Shown here in pieces: positions 48,041 to 55,853 of a stretch of DNA of 64,000 bases. Position numbers and translations under genes: made by a program. How positions within the stretch are numbered: position 1 is the stretch's first letter; the number at the start of each line of letters is the position of its first letter. The DNA comes from Arthrobacter caoxuetaonis (GTDB taxonomy: Bacteria > Actinomycetota > Actinomycetes > Actinomycetales > Micrococcaceae). Below the pieces are notes generated by a model, which saw only the letters and a program-made list of their open reading frames with translations, was not told the origin of the DNA and did no database searches. The DNA is taken from contig NZ_CP099466.1 in assembly GCF_023921125.1 (NCBI RefSeq), positions 2,790,001-2,854,000 on the forward strand. The letters run 5' to 3'.

Positions 48041-49186
48041 ATGACAACAGCAGCTTCCTCTGTTCCCACCGCGGGCTTCGTCGGCTGGCGGGGCATGGTC
48101 GGTTCCGTCCTCATGCAGCGCATGCAGGACGAGGGCGACTTCGACCTGATCAACCCCGTCTTCTTCTCCACGTCGAACGCCGGCGGCTCCGCTCCGGATT
48201 TCGCCCAGGGTGCGGGCACCCTGGAAGACGCGTATGACATCGAGACCCTGGCCAAGCTGCCCATTATTGTCACCGCGCAGGGCGGGGACTACACCTCCGA
48301 GGTCTACCCCAAGCTGCGCGACGCCGGCTGGGACGGCCTGTGGATCGATGCCGCTTCCACCCTGCGCATGGACGAGAGCGCCATTATCGTGCTGGACCCG
48401 GTCAACCGCGACGTCATCGACGCCGGCCTGGCCAGGGGCGTGAAGAATTTCGTTGGCGGCAACTGCACCGTCTCCTGCATGCTGATGGGCCTGGGCGGGC
48501 TGTTCCGCAACGGTCTCGTTGAGTGGGGCACGTCCATGACCTACCAGGCAGCGTCCGGCGGCGGTGCCCGCCATATGCGCGAGCTGCTGAACCAGTTCGG
48601 TTCCCTGAACTCCGCTGTCGCAGCGAACCTCGCTGATCCGGCGTCGGCCATCCTCGAAATCGACCGCGCGGTCCTGGCCCAGCAGAAGGATCCTTCCATG
48701 GATTCTTCGCAGTTCGGCGTTCCGCTGGCCGGTTCGGTCATCCCCTGGATCGACGCGGACCTGGGCAACGGGCAGTCCAAGGAAGAGTGGAAGGGCGGCG
48801 CGGAGACCAACAAGATCCTCGGCCGCAACACCGCCGGCGCCGCTCGGATCCCGTTCGACGGGCTGTGCGTGCGGATCGGTGCCATGCGCTCGCATTCCCA
48901 GGCGCTCACGCTGAAGCTGACCGAAGACCTGTCCGTCGCCGAGATCGAGCGGATCATCGACGCCGACAATGAATGGGCCAAGGTAGTTCCGAACACCAAG
49001 GAAGCCACCATGGAACAGCTCACCCCGGTGGCTGTGACCGGCACACTGGACATTCCCGTCGGCCGGATCCGGAAGCTGGAAATGGGCCCTGAGTACATCA
49101 GCGCCTTCACCATCGGCGACCAGCTCCTCTGGGGAGCAGCCGAGCCGCTGCGCCGCATGCTGCGGATCGCCACCGGCAACCTCTAG
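48041..49186 (+). CDS. asd: Aspartate-semialdehyde dehydrogenase, E. coli-type
   Basis: Reduces aspartyl phosphate on the way to lysine, methionine, threonine and diaminopimelate. Its 381 residues follow the Gram-negative (E. coli/Vibrio) form very closely: [17 protein letters not shown], catalytic Cys142 in [34 protein letters not shown] and [14 protein letters not shown]. The usual actinobacterial enzyme is shorter, less similar and encoded beside lysC, which is absent here. Transfer of this gene into the lineage is a reasonable inference. Confidence 0.95.
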   Translation: MTTAASSVPTAGFVGWRGMVGSVLMQRMQDEGDFDLINPVFFSTSNAGGSAPDFAQGAGTLEDAYDIETLAKLPIIVTAQGGDYTSEVYPKLRDAGWDGLWIDAASTLRMDESAIIVLDPVNRDVIDAGLARGVKNFVGGNCTVSCMLMGLGGLFRNGLVEWGTSMTYQAASGGGARHMRELLNQFGSLNSAVAANLADPASAILEIDRAVLAQQKDPSMDSSQFGVPLAGSVIPWIDADLGNGQSKEEWKGGAETNKILGRNTAGAARIPFDGLCVRIGAMRSHSQALTLKLTEDLSVAEIERIIDADNEWAKVVPNTKEATMEQLTPVAVTGTLDIPVGRIRKLEMGPEYISAFTIGDQLLWGAAEPLRRMLRIATGNL

Positions 49187-49204
49187 GTTCTCCTGCCCTT
49201 CTCG

Positions 49205-49262
49205 CCGAGAGGCCAGTTACGGCTCTTTTGAGGTCTCAAAAGAGCCGTAACTGGCCTCTCGG
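49205..49262. repeat. 58-bp perfect palindrome
   Basis: Two 28-nt arms, CCGAGAGGCCAGTTACGGCT... and its exact complement, separated by GT. It lies between the convergent ends of asd and murB, so it can serve both as a terminator. The sequence differs from the 56-bp element, but both share size, terminal CGAGA and position right after genes. Confidence 0.85.
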
Positions 49263-49276
49263 TGGTTAAGCGGGGG

Positions 49277-50359
49277 CTAGAGCGCGCAGTTGATGAGCAG
49301 CGGCTCCGGGTGAAGGCGGATGCCAAACGCCTGTTCGACGCCGTCCGCGACCGCGCGGGCCACCGCCAGCAGGTCTTCGGCTGAGGCAGAGCCGCGGTTC
49401 GTGACGGCCAGTGTGTGTTTGGAGGACAGGGCAGCCCGCCCGCCGGCAAGCTCAGCCCCCGGAGTGCCGGGCAGACCGAAGCCCTTTCCAAATCCGGCAT
49501 GCTCGATCAGCCAGGCAGCGCTGAGCTTGACCATGCCCGGCTCGGCCACGGGGTAGCGGGGGGCGCCGGCGGGGAGCCGGTCAGCGTCCGGAGCAGGCAG
49601 GATCGGATTGGTGAAGAAGGAACCGGTGCTGTAGGTATCAGCGTCCGCGGCGTCCAGGACCATCCCCTTCCCGGCACGCAGGCGCAGCACTTCCCGCCGG
49701 ACATCCGCGGCGTTGGCAGTATCTCCCACTTCAACGCCCAGGGCGCGTGCCAGCTCGGCGTAGCGGATGGGCGCACTGGTGGATCCTCGGGTCAGGGAGA
49801 ACTGAACGCTCAGCACAACATAGCGGGGCGAGCCGTTCACGGTTGTGCGCTTGAGCAGGGAATCGCGGTAGCCGAACTCGAGTTCACCTGCTCCGAAATG
49901 GCGTTCCGTCCGGGTCTGACGGTCCCAGGCACGCACTGAGGCGATGGTGTGCGAGACGTCGGCTCCGTACGCGCCCACGTTCTGCACCGGCGTCGCACCG
50001 GCCAGTCCGGGGATGCCGGACAGGGCTTCCAGACCGGCGTATCCCTGGGCGATGGTGAAGGCGACCAGCTCGTCCCAAGGATGGCCGGCCTGCGCCTCGA
50101 CGAGCGCGGTATTGCCTTTGCCCTCCAGGATCTCGACGCCGCGGTTCCCCACGTGCACGACGGCGCCGTCGAACCCCGCATCAGAGATCAGCAGGTTCGA
50201 GCCGCCGCCCACCAGGAGCAGGGGTTCACCGGCTTCATCCGCGGACCGGACCATCGAGATCAGTTCGTCAGCAGTTTCGGCATTGAGGTAACGCCTGGCC
50301 GGTCCGCCGACCCGGGAAGTCGTCAGTGATGCAAGCTGTATCGAGGTCAGGGCACTCAC
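49277..50359 (-). CDS. murB: UDP-N-acetylenolpyruvoylglucosamine reductase
   Basis: FAD-dependent second step of UDP-MurNAc synthesis. Its 360 residues show LLVGGGSNLLISDAGFDG, the FAD-binding SGIPGLAGATPVQNVGAYG and the catalytic Ser in STGSFFTNP. The substrate-binding AWLIEHAGFGKGFG follows, as in type I MurB. Its start overlaps the stop of the MaoC gene by 4 nt. Confidence 0.95.
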   Translation of the reverse strand: MSALTSIQLASLTTSRVGGPARRYLNAETADELISMVRSADEAGEPLLLVGGGSNLLISDAGFDGAVVHVGNRGVEILEGKGNTALVEAQAGHPWDELVAFTIAQGYAGLEALSGIPGLAGATPVQNVGAYGADVSHTIASVRAWDRQTRTERHFGAGELEFGYRDSLLKRTTVNGSPRYVVLSVQFSLTRGSTSAPIRYAELARALGVEVGDTANAADVRREVLRLRAGKGMVLDAADADTYSTGSFFTNPILPAPDADRLPAGAPRYPVAEPGMVKLSAAWLIEHAGFGKGFGLPGTPGAELAGGRAALSSKHTLAVTNRGSASAEDLLAVARAVADGVEQAFGIRLHPEPLLINCAL

Positions 50360-50787
50360 CAGACCCGCACCACCGCCTGGGCTTTGACCAGGACCTTCTG
50401 GCCGTTAAACGTCACGGAAAGGTCCACACGGGCCGTTGAGTTGTCCGGGTCGATGGCACCGATGGTTCCAACGACGTCAACGACGGCGCCGGGCGCATCG
50501 TCGAGGTCTTCGACCGTCACCGGGCGGGTGAACCGCGCCTGGTAGTCAATGACGGCCCCGGGGTCCCCGGTCCAGTCCGAAACAAGCTGGACGGCTGCTC
50601 CCATCGTGAACATTCCGTGCGCGATGACGCCGGGCAGGTCCACGGAGCGTGCAAAACGTTCGTTCCAGTGAATGGGGTTGAAGTCGCCGGAAGCGCCGGC
50701 GTAGCGGACCAGGTCCGCGCGGCTGATCTCGATGGTGGTGCGGCCAATCTCCTGGCCGGTCTCGAGTTCACTCAGTGCAATGGACAT
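50356..50787 (-). CDS. MaoC-family dehydratase, HadB-like
   Basis: 143-residue hot-dog-fold enoyl hydratase/dehydratase. The hydratase-2 motif GDFNPIHW is complete, with catalytic Asp35 and His40, and the LPGVIAHGMFTMG loop follows. In mycobacteria HadB is the catalytic subunit of the FAS-II 3-hydroxyacyl-ACP dehydratase. Here the organism group is not expected to make mycolic acids, so the acyl substrate is open. It is preceded by the HadA-like gene after 2 nt. Confidence 0.88.
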   Translation of the reverse strand: MSIALSELETGQEIGRTTIEISRADLVRYAGASGDFNPIHWNERFARSVDLPGVIAHGMFTMGAAVQLVSDWTGDPGAVIDYQARFTRPVTVEDLDDAPGAVVDVVGTIGAIDPDNSTARVDLSVTFNGQKVLVKAQAVVRVW

Positions 50788-50789
50788 GG

Positions 50790-51239
50790 TTACTGGCCCT
50801 CTCCCCGCACGAGGATGGATGAAACCGTGGTGGCGACTTTCTCGCCTTCCACGGTGGAGATCTCGGCACGTGTGGTGACCAGGGCACCGTCGCCCATGGC
50901 GCGGACGGTGTCCACGTGCAGTTCAGCCAGGAGCTCGTCCCCCGCCACGATTGGCCGGTGGTGGGTAAAACGCTGGTCTGCGTGCACTACCCGGGAGAAA
51001 TCAATCCCCGCGTCGGGATCGCCGATCAGCTGCGCGTCGGCGCGCTGCGCCACGATGATCGCTAACGTCGGAGGGGCGACCAGATCTGAGTAGCCGAGCT
51101 TCTGTGCTGCAGCGACTTCGAAGTGGGCGGGATTGCTGGCCTTCACAGCCCGGGCGAACTCGCGGATCTTCTCGCGTCCCACCTGGTAGGACTCGCTGGC
51201 GGGGTATCTCCGGCCAGCCAGCTCGGGGTTGATGCTCAT
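50790..51239 (-). CDS. FAS1-like/HadA-like dehydratase subunit
   Basis: 149 residues with a hot-dog fold (SYQVGREKIREFARAVKASN, FSRVVHADQRFTHHRPIVAG, GDELLAELHVDTVRAMG). It lacks the D-x-N-P-x-H catalytic motif of the HadB-like partner, as expected for the substrate-binding subunit. It overlaps the upstream small membrane-protein gene by 4 nt. Confidence 0.87.
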   Translation of the reverse strand: MSINPELAGRRYPASESYQVGREKIREFARAVKASNPAHFEVAAAQKLGYSDLVAPPTLAIIVAQRADAQLIGDPDAGIDFSRVVHADQRFTHHRPIVAGDELLAELHVDTVRAMGDGALVTTRAEISTVEGEKVATTVSSILVRGEGQ

Positions 51240-51466
51240 TTGGTTCCCTTCATCCGGCGTCGGGCGTCGCGGGCTCGCACCACCATACCGCTCAGGTGCA
51301 CACTCATGCCCACCACGATGACCGGCAGTGCCAGGTACATGATGATCTGCTGATTGGTGACCGCACCGAGCAGGACCATCAGGATTCCTGCGCCGGTGAC
51401 GGAAAGAGCGATGACAACCAGGCGGCGGTACAGCGGAGATCCGGTTTCCCAGGGGGTGTTAAGCAT
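51236..51466 (-). CDS. Small two-helix membrane protein
   Basis: 76 residues with two hydrophobic helices (LVVIALSVTGAGILMVLLG and MYLALPVIVVGMSVHLSGMV) and a strongly basic C-terminal end (RARDARRRMKGTK). It overlaps the HadA-like gene by 4 nt (ATGA), so it heads the murB-directed operon. Family not recognised. Confidence 0.75.
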   Translation of the reverse strand: MLNTPWETGSPLYRRLVVIALSVTGAGILMVLLGAVTNQQIIMYLALPVIVVGMSVHLSGMVVRARDARRRMKGTK

Positions 51467-51535
51467 GGCTTCAGAATACAGTCGGGGTGCTGGCAGTGCC
51501 GAAACGGCCGGCCGCCCGGCAGGCGGCGGTACAGC

Positions 51536-52447
51536 TCAGAAAAGCGGTTCCTGCAGCGCCGGAAGGGCGCTTGAATAGGCGCCCAGTTCAAGGCGCTGTC
51601 CCTTCAGGGCGGTGAGGTCGGCAAGGAAGGAAAGGCCGACGTCGTCAGTTGCCGCGAGTGCGGTGCTCCCGAGCATGCCGCGGAGGACCAGGCCATGCTC
51701 GCCCGCGCCAAGCGGAAGCGGATACAGACCGGCGCCGGGGTTCTGCAGCACGACGTCGAAGGCCTCCGGCCGGGTCCAGGCCTCCTTCACAACGTCGAAG
51801 CCCTGCTGTTCGCGGTCCAGCAGGAGAGTCCTGGCATCATCAGCGTGGCCTGCATTGATGGATTCCAGGACAGTGTCCGGCAGCGCTGCGGCCAGGGAAG
51901 CGCATTTGTGGCCGGAGCGCACAGCCTGAGGCAGCCCCAGGCCTGAGGAAACAGCGTCTTCCAGGATGCGGACCTGCAATCCGTTGGCCGCCCGTGCCAC
52001 GTACTGGGCTGCCAGCGCACCCTGCTCCGTGAGCCGGAGGGTTTTGCGCTGGTCTGCTGCGGTTCCCACCTTGGTGGTTCCGTCTGCGAACGTCGCGATA
52101 TAGAGCCACTGCGGGCGTGCAAGGAAGCTGCGCAGGCCTGCCGGCAGGTCCCCGCCGCGGTGGCTGTTGTGGACCAGCCGTCCTTCGTCCGCGAAAAAGC
52201 AGCGCCGGCACTGGTATCCGCGCTCGGCTGCAGCCTGGTCGGGGCAGGCACGCGGTTTCCGGCCTTCTTCGTGGACCAGCTCATAGCCCAGGCAGTAGCG
52301 CGGCGCTTCGGAACGGATGCGGAAGCGCAGTTCCGCTCCGTGCCCCAGCCGCAGGGCTGCCGGCTGTCCGGCGGGATCGGACAGCCGGAGGAAGGCACCA
52401 TCACGGTCCCAGCCTGTGCCACCGCACAGGAACGAAGAATTGATCAT
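51536..52447 (-). CDS. DUF2797 family protein
   Basis: 303 residues. The recognisable parts are a Cys-rich segment (RACPDQAAAERGYQCRRCFF), a possible metal site, and the central block QWLYIATFADGTTKVGTA that is typical of DUF2797. The function of the family is unknown to me. It has GGAGG about 10 nt before the ATG and TAGCGT further upstream as a possible -10. It stands alone on the minus strand. Confidence 0.75.
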   Translation of the reverse strand: MINSSFLCGGTGWDRDGAFLRLSDPAGQPAALRLGHGAELRFRIRSEAPRYCLGYELVHEEGRKPRACPDQAAAERGYQCRRCFFADEGRLVHNSHRGGDLPAGLRSFLARPQWLYIATFADGTTKVGTAADQRKTLRLTEQGALAAQYVARAANGLQVRILEDAVSSGLGLPQAVRSGHKCASLAAALPDTVLESINAGHADDARTLLLDREQQGFDVVKEAWTRPEAFDVVLQNPGAGLYPLPLGAGEHGLVLRGMLGSTALAATDDVGLSFLADLTALKGQRLELGAYSSALPALQEPLF

Positions 52448-52535
52448 ACGGCAGCGGCCTCCAGAGGCAAAACGGGTTCCCTTTCACGCTAGCGCACCCG
52501 CCGTGGGCCCGGGTGCGGGTACGCCCTGGACAGCA

Positions 52536-52571
52536 CTCCGCCCCGGATACCCGAGGGCATCCGGGGCGGAG
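52536..52571 (-). terminator. Terminator after the DJ-1/PfpI gene
   Basis: CTCCGCCCCGGAT (52536-52548) pairs with ATCCGGGGCGGAG (52559-52571) over 13 bp, 13 nt downstream of the stop at 52584. Confidence 0.85.
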
Positions 52572-52583
52572 CAAAGGGCGACG

Positions 52584-53150
52584 CTAGGCGTGCTGGCCTG
52601 CGTGCTGTCCCTCTGAGATCTCCTCGACGACCTTGTCGTTGAAGGCCGGGAGGTCGTCCGGGGTGCGGCTGGTGACCAGTCCCTGATCGACGACGACTTC
52701 CTCGTCGGACCAGTTGGCGCCTGCGTTGCGCAGGTCCACTTCCAGGGTATGGAAGGAGGTCAGGTCCCGTCCCTTGACGACACCTGCGTCGATCAGCAGC
52801 CACGGACCGTGGCAGATCGCAGCCACCGGCTTGCCTGCTGCGAAGAAGTCCCGGGCGAACCGGCGGGCATCTTCGTTCACGCGCAGGTAGTCGGCGTTGA
52901 TCACACCGCCGGGCAGGACCAGTGCGTCGAAGTCGGCTGCGCTGGCATCTGCCACGTCCAGGTCGACCGTAAAGGTGTCTGCCTTGTCGGCGCCGTTGAA
53001 TCCCTGGATGCTGCCGCTGGAGGGCGAGACCAGGACGGGCTGTCCGCCGGCGTCCTTCACGGCTTCCCAGGGACTGGTGAGTTCAATCTGCTCCACGCCG
53101 TCCGTGAGCAGGAATGCGACCTTCTTGCCGGAAATATCATGTGCTGACAT
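52584..53150 (-). CDS. DJ-1/PfpI family protein (type 1 glutamine amidotransferase-like)
   Basis: 188 residues. The nucleophilic elbow AICHGPWLL holds Cys113 followed by His114, and the acid Glu20 lies in TDGVEQIE, the set typical of PfpI/YhbO-type proteins. Known relatives act as deglycases, chaperones or stress proteins. A GGAGG site precedes the ATG. Monocistronic, ended by the hairpin at 52536-52571. Confidence 0.92.
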   Translation of the reverse strand: MSAHDISGKKVAFLLTDGVEQIELTSPWEAVKDAGGQPVLVSPSSGSIQGFNGADKADTFTVDLDVADASAADFDALVLPGGVINADYLRVNEDARRFARDFFAAGKPVAAICHGPWLLIDAGVVKGRDLTSFHTLEVDLRNAGANWSDEEVVVDQGLVTSRTPDDLPAFNDKVVEEISEGQHAGQHA

Positions 53151-53245
53151 TTTGCCTCCGTTCGTGGGTCAGGCGGTCCGTTCTGAACCGCCGCTGACCC
53201 CTACCCTAGGAAAAGAGGCAATACTAAGCAAGCTGATCTTTCTCC

Positions 53246-55129
53246 CTAAAGGCCTCCGGCGACGGCGGCCGCGGCCCTCAGCCAGGCACGCTGCGTGGCC
53301 GGGCGCAGGGAGGCGTAACGAATCTGTCCCTTTACCAGGGCAGGGTCGTACGGGATGGTCACCGCGGCACGGGCCAGGACGCTGAAGGCCTCCGCGACTT
53401 TCCGCGCCTGCGCGTCAGTGCCGTTGCGGTCCGCCTGGGAAACGACGACGACGGCGCCCCGGGCGAGTTCCGCGTACCGTCCCCCGCGTTCGGAAAGCGC
53501 TTCGAGCAGGAGCGCACCGGCCTCGGCGTGTTCTTCCACAGTGGTGGTGGCAATGACCAGCTGGTCAGTGTGGTGGATCATCCGCAGCCACCGCTCGGCA
53601 CTTTCATCATTGCCGGAGTCGACGATGCTGAGCCGGAAATACTTCGAGGCCACGGCATGCAGGGAATCGAAGTCATCCTTCGTTACCTTCTGGGCTGAGG
53701 CCAGGACATTGGGGTTCGAGCGGAGGACGTCGTACTTGTCATCAGTCTGGTGGTGCACGAACCGCGCCAGCATGGCCGACTGCGCCTTGGGAGAAAGCAG
53801 CAGCCCGGTCTCGGGCAGCAGGTCCATGACCGTTGAGTCGTGCTGGGCCTGTTCGGTACGCCAGCCAAGGGTTCCGCGGGTCTCGTTGTTGTCCCACGCC
53901 AAAACCGGCCCACCGCCGTTGCGCGCGAAGAGTGCAGCGAGCATCACCGTGGTGGGCGTCTTGTTGGCCCCGCCCTTGCCGTTCACTACGGAGATGGTCC
54001 GCGGCCCCGGCCAGTGCTGGCTGACCATCCGGATGTCACGGCGTTCAGAGAGCTCCTTGGCTGACGGGGCAACACGAAGCCCCATGGACGCGAGGAAGCC
54101 GCGGAAACCCCGTGTCGCCGGAATCTTTGCGGTCGAAGTGTCCAGGAAGGTCGCCCTGCGGAAGTCATGCGGTTCACCGCGGACGGCCGCACGGGATTTC
54201 TCCCGCAGGTCAACGGGCATCTCTGCGGGATCCTCCGGGAGGTAGTCCTCTCCTGCCTGAACCGGGCCCTCCGCCAGGGGAAGCTCATCGGAATTCGTGG
54301 GCGGCTCGGCCGGGGGCTCGGGCACTGCAGCCGGGAAGGGCGACGCCGGCAGGTCCGTATGCAATGGAATCCTGGAAATCCCCGTAGTCCGCGGATTCGG
54401 ATCCTCCCACCGCTGGACCGGCAGGCTTTCGGACGGTCCGTCCGCTGGTTTTGCTTCCTCGGTGGCCCGGCCTGTGCCGTCCGCTGGCTGGTCCAGCAGC
54501 TCGGGTTCGTCATCGCGCAGCTGGACGCCTTCGTACTGGCCTGCCGCAATATCTCCGTGGCCTGCATCGGAAGGAGCATAGGCCGGCTCCGGAAGGAGGG
54601 CAGGTTCGGCGACGGGGCCCGGATCCGCAAACTGGGCGGCATCCGGCGCGAAAGAAGGCTCCGAAGCGAAGGAAGACTCCGGGAGCACGGAAGGTTCAGG
54701 CAGATACGCGGGCTCAGGCTCAGGCACGGGCTCGTACGCCCGGGCGGGCTCAGGCTCAGGCACGGGCTCGTACGCCTGGGCGGGCTCCGGCTCAGGCACG
54801 GACCCGTACGCCTGGGCGGGCTCCGGCTCAGGCACGGACCCGGGACTGAAACCGGGTTCCACCGGAACGCTTGCAACAGCCAGTGCCCCGGGGGCGTTCT
54901 GGACCCGGCTACGCCGGCCCGAGACGGGCTGCGGGCTTCCCACTGCACGTCCCTGCTCCCCTGTGGTCCCCTGGTCCGCAGCGGGAAGCTCCTGGGGTGC
55001 GGCATCCGCGTCCGCGCCGGTGGCCGGCGTTTCTACGACGTAGGCTGCCCGGCGTGCTTCGGCAGCCCTGCGTCCGCGCCGCGTCGGCCAGGCTTCCGGC
55101 TGCTCCGGATCAGGAAGGTTTTCAGTCAT
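53246..55129 (-). CDS. MinD/ParA-like ATPase with a long Pro/Glu-rich N terminus
   Basis: 627 residues from ATG 55129. The first 370 residues are low complexity and contain four 12-residue repeats (consensus SVPEPEPAQAYE, residues 97-144). The C-terminal ATPase domain has the deviant Walker A NGKGGANKT (383-391), a WDNNETRGTLGWR segment in place of the usual Walker A' region, and IVDSGNDESAERWL as Walker B-like. Such architecture is seen in EspI-like and conjugation-related MinD proteins. No parB, ESX or pilus gene is adjacent. The start has no strong ribosome site. Confidence 0.8.
   Translation of the reverse strand: MTENLPDPEQPEAWPTRRGRRAAEARRAAYVVETPATGADADAAPQELPAADQGTTGEQGRAVGSPQPVSGRRSRVQNAPGALAVASVPVEPGFSPGSVPEPEPAQAYGSVPEPEPAQAYEPVPEPEPARAYEPVPEPEPAYLPEPSVLPESSFASEPSFAPDAAQFADPGPVAEPALLPEPAYAPSDAGHGDIAAGQYEGVQLRDDEPELLDQPADGTGRATEEAKPADGPSESLPVQRWEDPNPRTTGISRIPLHTDLPASPFPAAVPEPPAEPPTNSDELPLAEGPVQAGEDYLPEDPAEMPVDLREKSRAAVRGEPHDFRRATFLDTSTAKIPATRGFRGFLASMGLRVAPSAKELSERRDIRMVSQHWPGPRTISVVNGKGGANKTPTTVMLAALFARNGGGPVLAWDNNETRGTLGWRTEQAQHDSTVMDLLPETGLLLSPKAQSAMLARFVHHQTDDKYDVLRSNPNVLASAQKVTKDDFDSLHAVASKYFRLSIVDSGNDESAERWLRMIHHTDQLVIATTTVEEHAEAGALLLEALSERGGRYAELARGAVVVVSQADRNGTDAQARKVAEAFSVLARAAVTIPYDPALVKGQIRYASLRPATQRAWLRAAAAVAGGL
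54698..54841 (-). repeat. Four 36-bp tandem repeats inside the ATPase gene
   Basis: Encodes residues 97-144, a 12-residue unit rich in Pro and Glu. The four copies are highly similar at the DNA level, so copy number may vary between strains by slippage or recombination. Confidence 0.8.
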
Positions 55130-55153
55130 CGGGTCTGCATCTTTCGTTCCGCG

Positions 55154-55229
55154 TTCGGTGCGATTGATTCCGTGCGATTTATTCCGTGTTATTCCGTGTT
55201 GTTCCGTGCGGTTGGTTCCGCACGGTTGA
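55154..55229. repeat. Short tandem repeats TTCCGTGCGATTNA upstream of the ATPase gene
   Basis: Six consecutive units start with TTCCG/TTCGG: 14, 14, 10, 10, 14 and 14 nt. The short units are TTCCGTGTTA and TTCCGTGTTG. They lie 25-100 nt upstream of ATG 55129, where the promoter or leader is expected. Confidence 0.7.
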
Positions 55230-55369
55230 TCGGGACAGCCTGCTCTCCCCTGCGATCCTACAAGCCGTCCCGCGCCGTCGTTGCTCGTTCCGGGGCAGGT
55301 GGGGTAGCGTGTCCCGCGCCCGCCGGACCACCGTCCAGGCAGGACCGGCACCAACCCGGACAACAAAAG

Positions 55370-55395
55370 GACCCCCGGAGCAGGCTCCGGGGGTC
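55370..55395 (-). terminator. Terminator after the tRNA pair
   Basis: GACCCCCGGAG pairs with CTCCGGGGGTC (11 bp, 4-nt loop), followed on the minus strand by CTTTTGTTG. It ends the tRNA-Thr/tRNA-Met transcript. Confidence 0.9.
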
Positions 55396-55401
55396 GATCT
55401 G

Positions 55402-55475
55402 TAGCGGTGGGGAGGCTCGATCTCCCGACCTCACGATTATGAGTCGTGCGCTCTAACCAACTGAGCTACACCGCC
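55402..55475 (-). tRNA. tRNA-Met, elongator (anticodon CAT)
   Basis: 74-nt cloverleaf. The acceptor stem GGCGGTG pairs with CACCGCT, with G-U at the first position. The anticodon arm reads ACGACTCATAATCGT, the T-arm has GATCGAGCC and the discriminator is A. The first acceptor pair is G-U rather than the unpaired C-A of initiator tRNA, and the anticodon stem lacks the three G-C pairs of the initiator, so it is an elongator. A tRNA-Ile with lysidine is the less likely alternative. CCA is not encoded. Confidence 0.9.
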
Positions 55476-55548
55476 ATAAATGAGTCAAGCCCGCGTGCCT
55501 CACCCCTGTTGGACAACAGGGGCTGGAAACGCGGACCCTCCCATTGAG

Positions 55549-55620
55549 AGCCCCGACCGGGAATCGATCCCGGGACCTCCATCTTACCAAGATGGCGCTC
55601 TACCACTGAGCTATCGGGGC
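55549..55620 (-). tRNA. tRNA-Thr (anticodon GGT)
   Basis: 72-nt cloverleaf. The acceptor GCCCCGA pairs with TCGGGGC, the anticodon loop reads CTTGGTAA, and the T-arm has GGGATCGATTCCC. The discriminator is T and CCA is not encoded. It is transcribed ahead of tRNA-Met on the minus strand. Confidence 0.95.
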
Positions 55621-55853
55621 ATCGCCCCTTACCGGGGCAACGACATAAAACTCTACCAGCACTTTCTCCGCATCACGAAATCGATTCGGGCCAAACTGGG
55701 CTTCTGTGACCTAAGACACCGTCTTCGCCTGTCAACCGCCTGTCTTGCCGCCTTTTGGCATGGCCCCAACAGTAGACTGGGAAAGGAAACAACATCGTTT
55801 CCGCACCGCCGATCCCCCCGCCGGCAGGACTAGATTCTTACAGGAGTGCGCGG

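Noticed and set aside
53246..55620. tRNA-flanked ATPase gene as a mobile island
   Set aside because: No integrase, no direct repeat of a tRNA 3' end and no composition change visible by eye.
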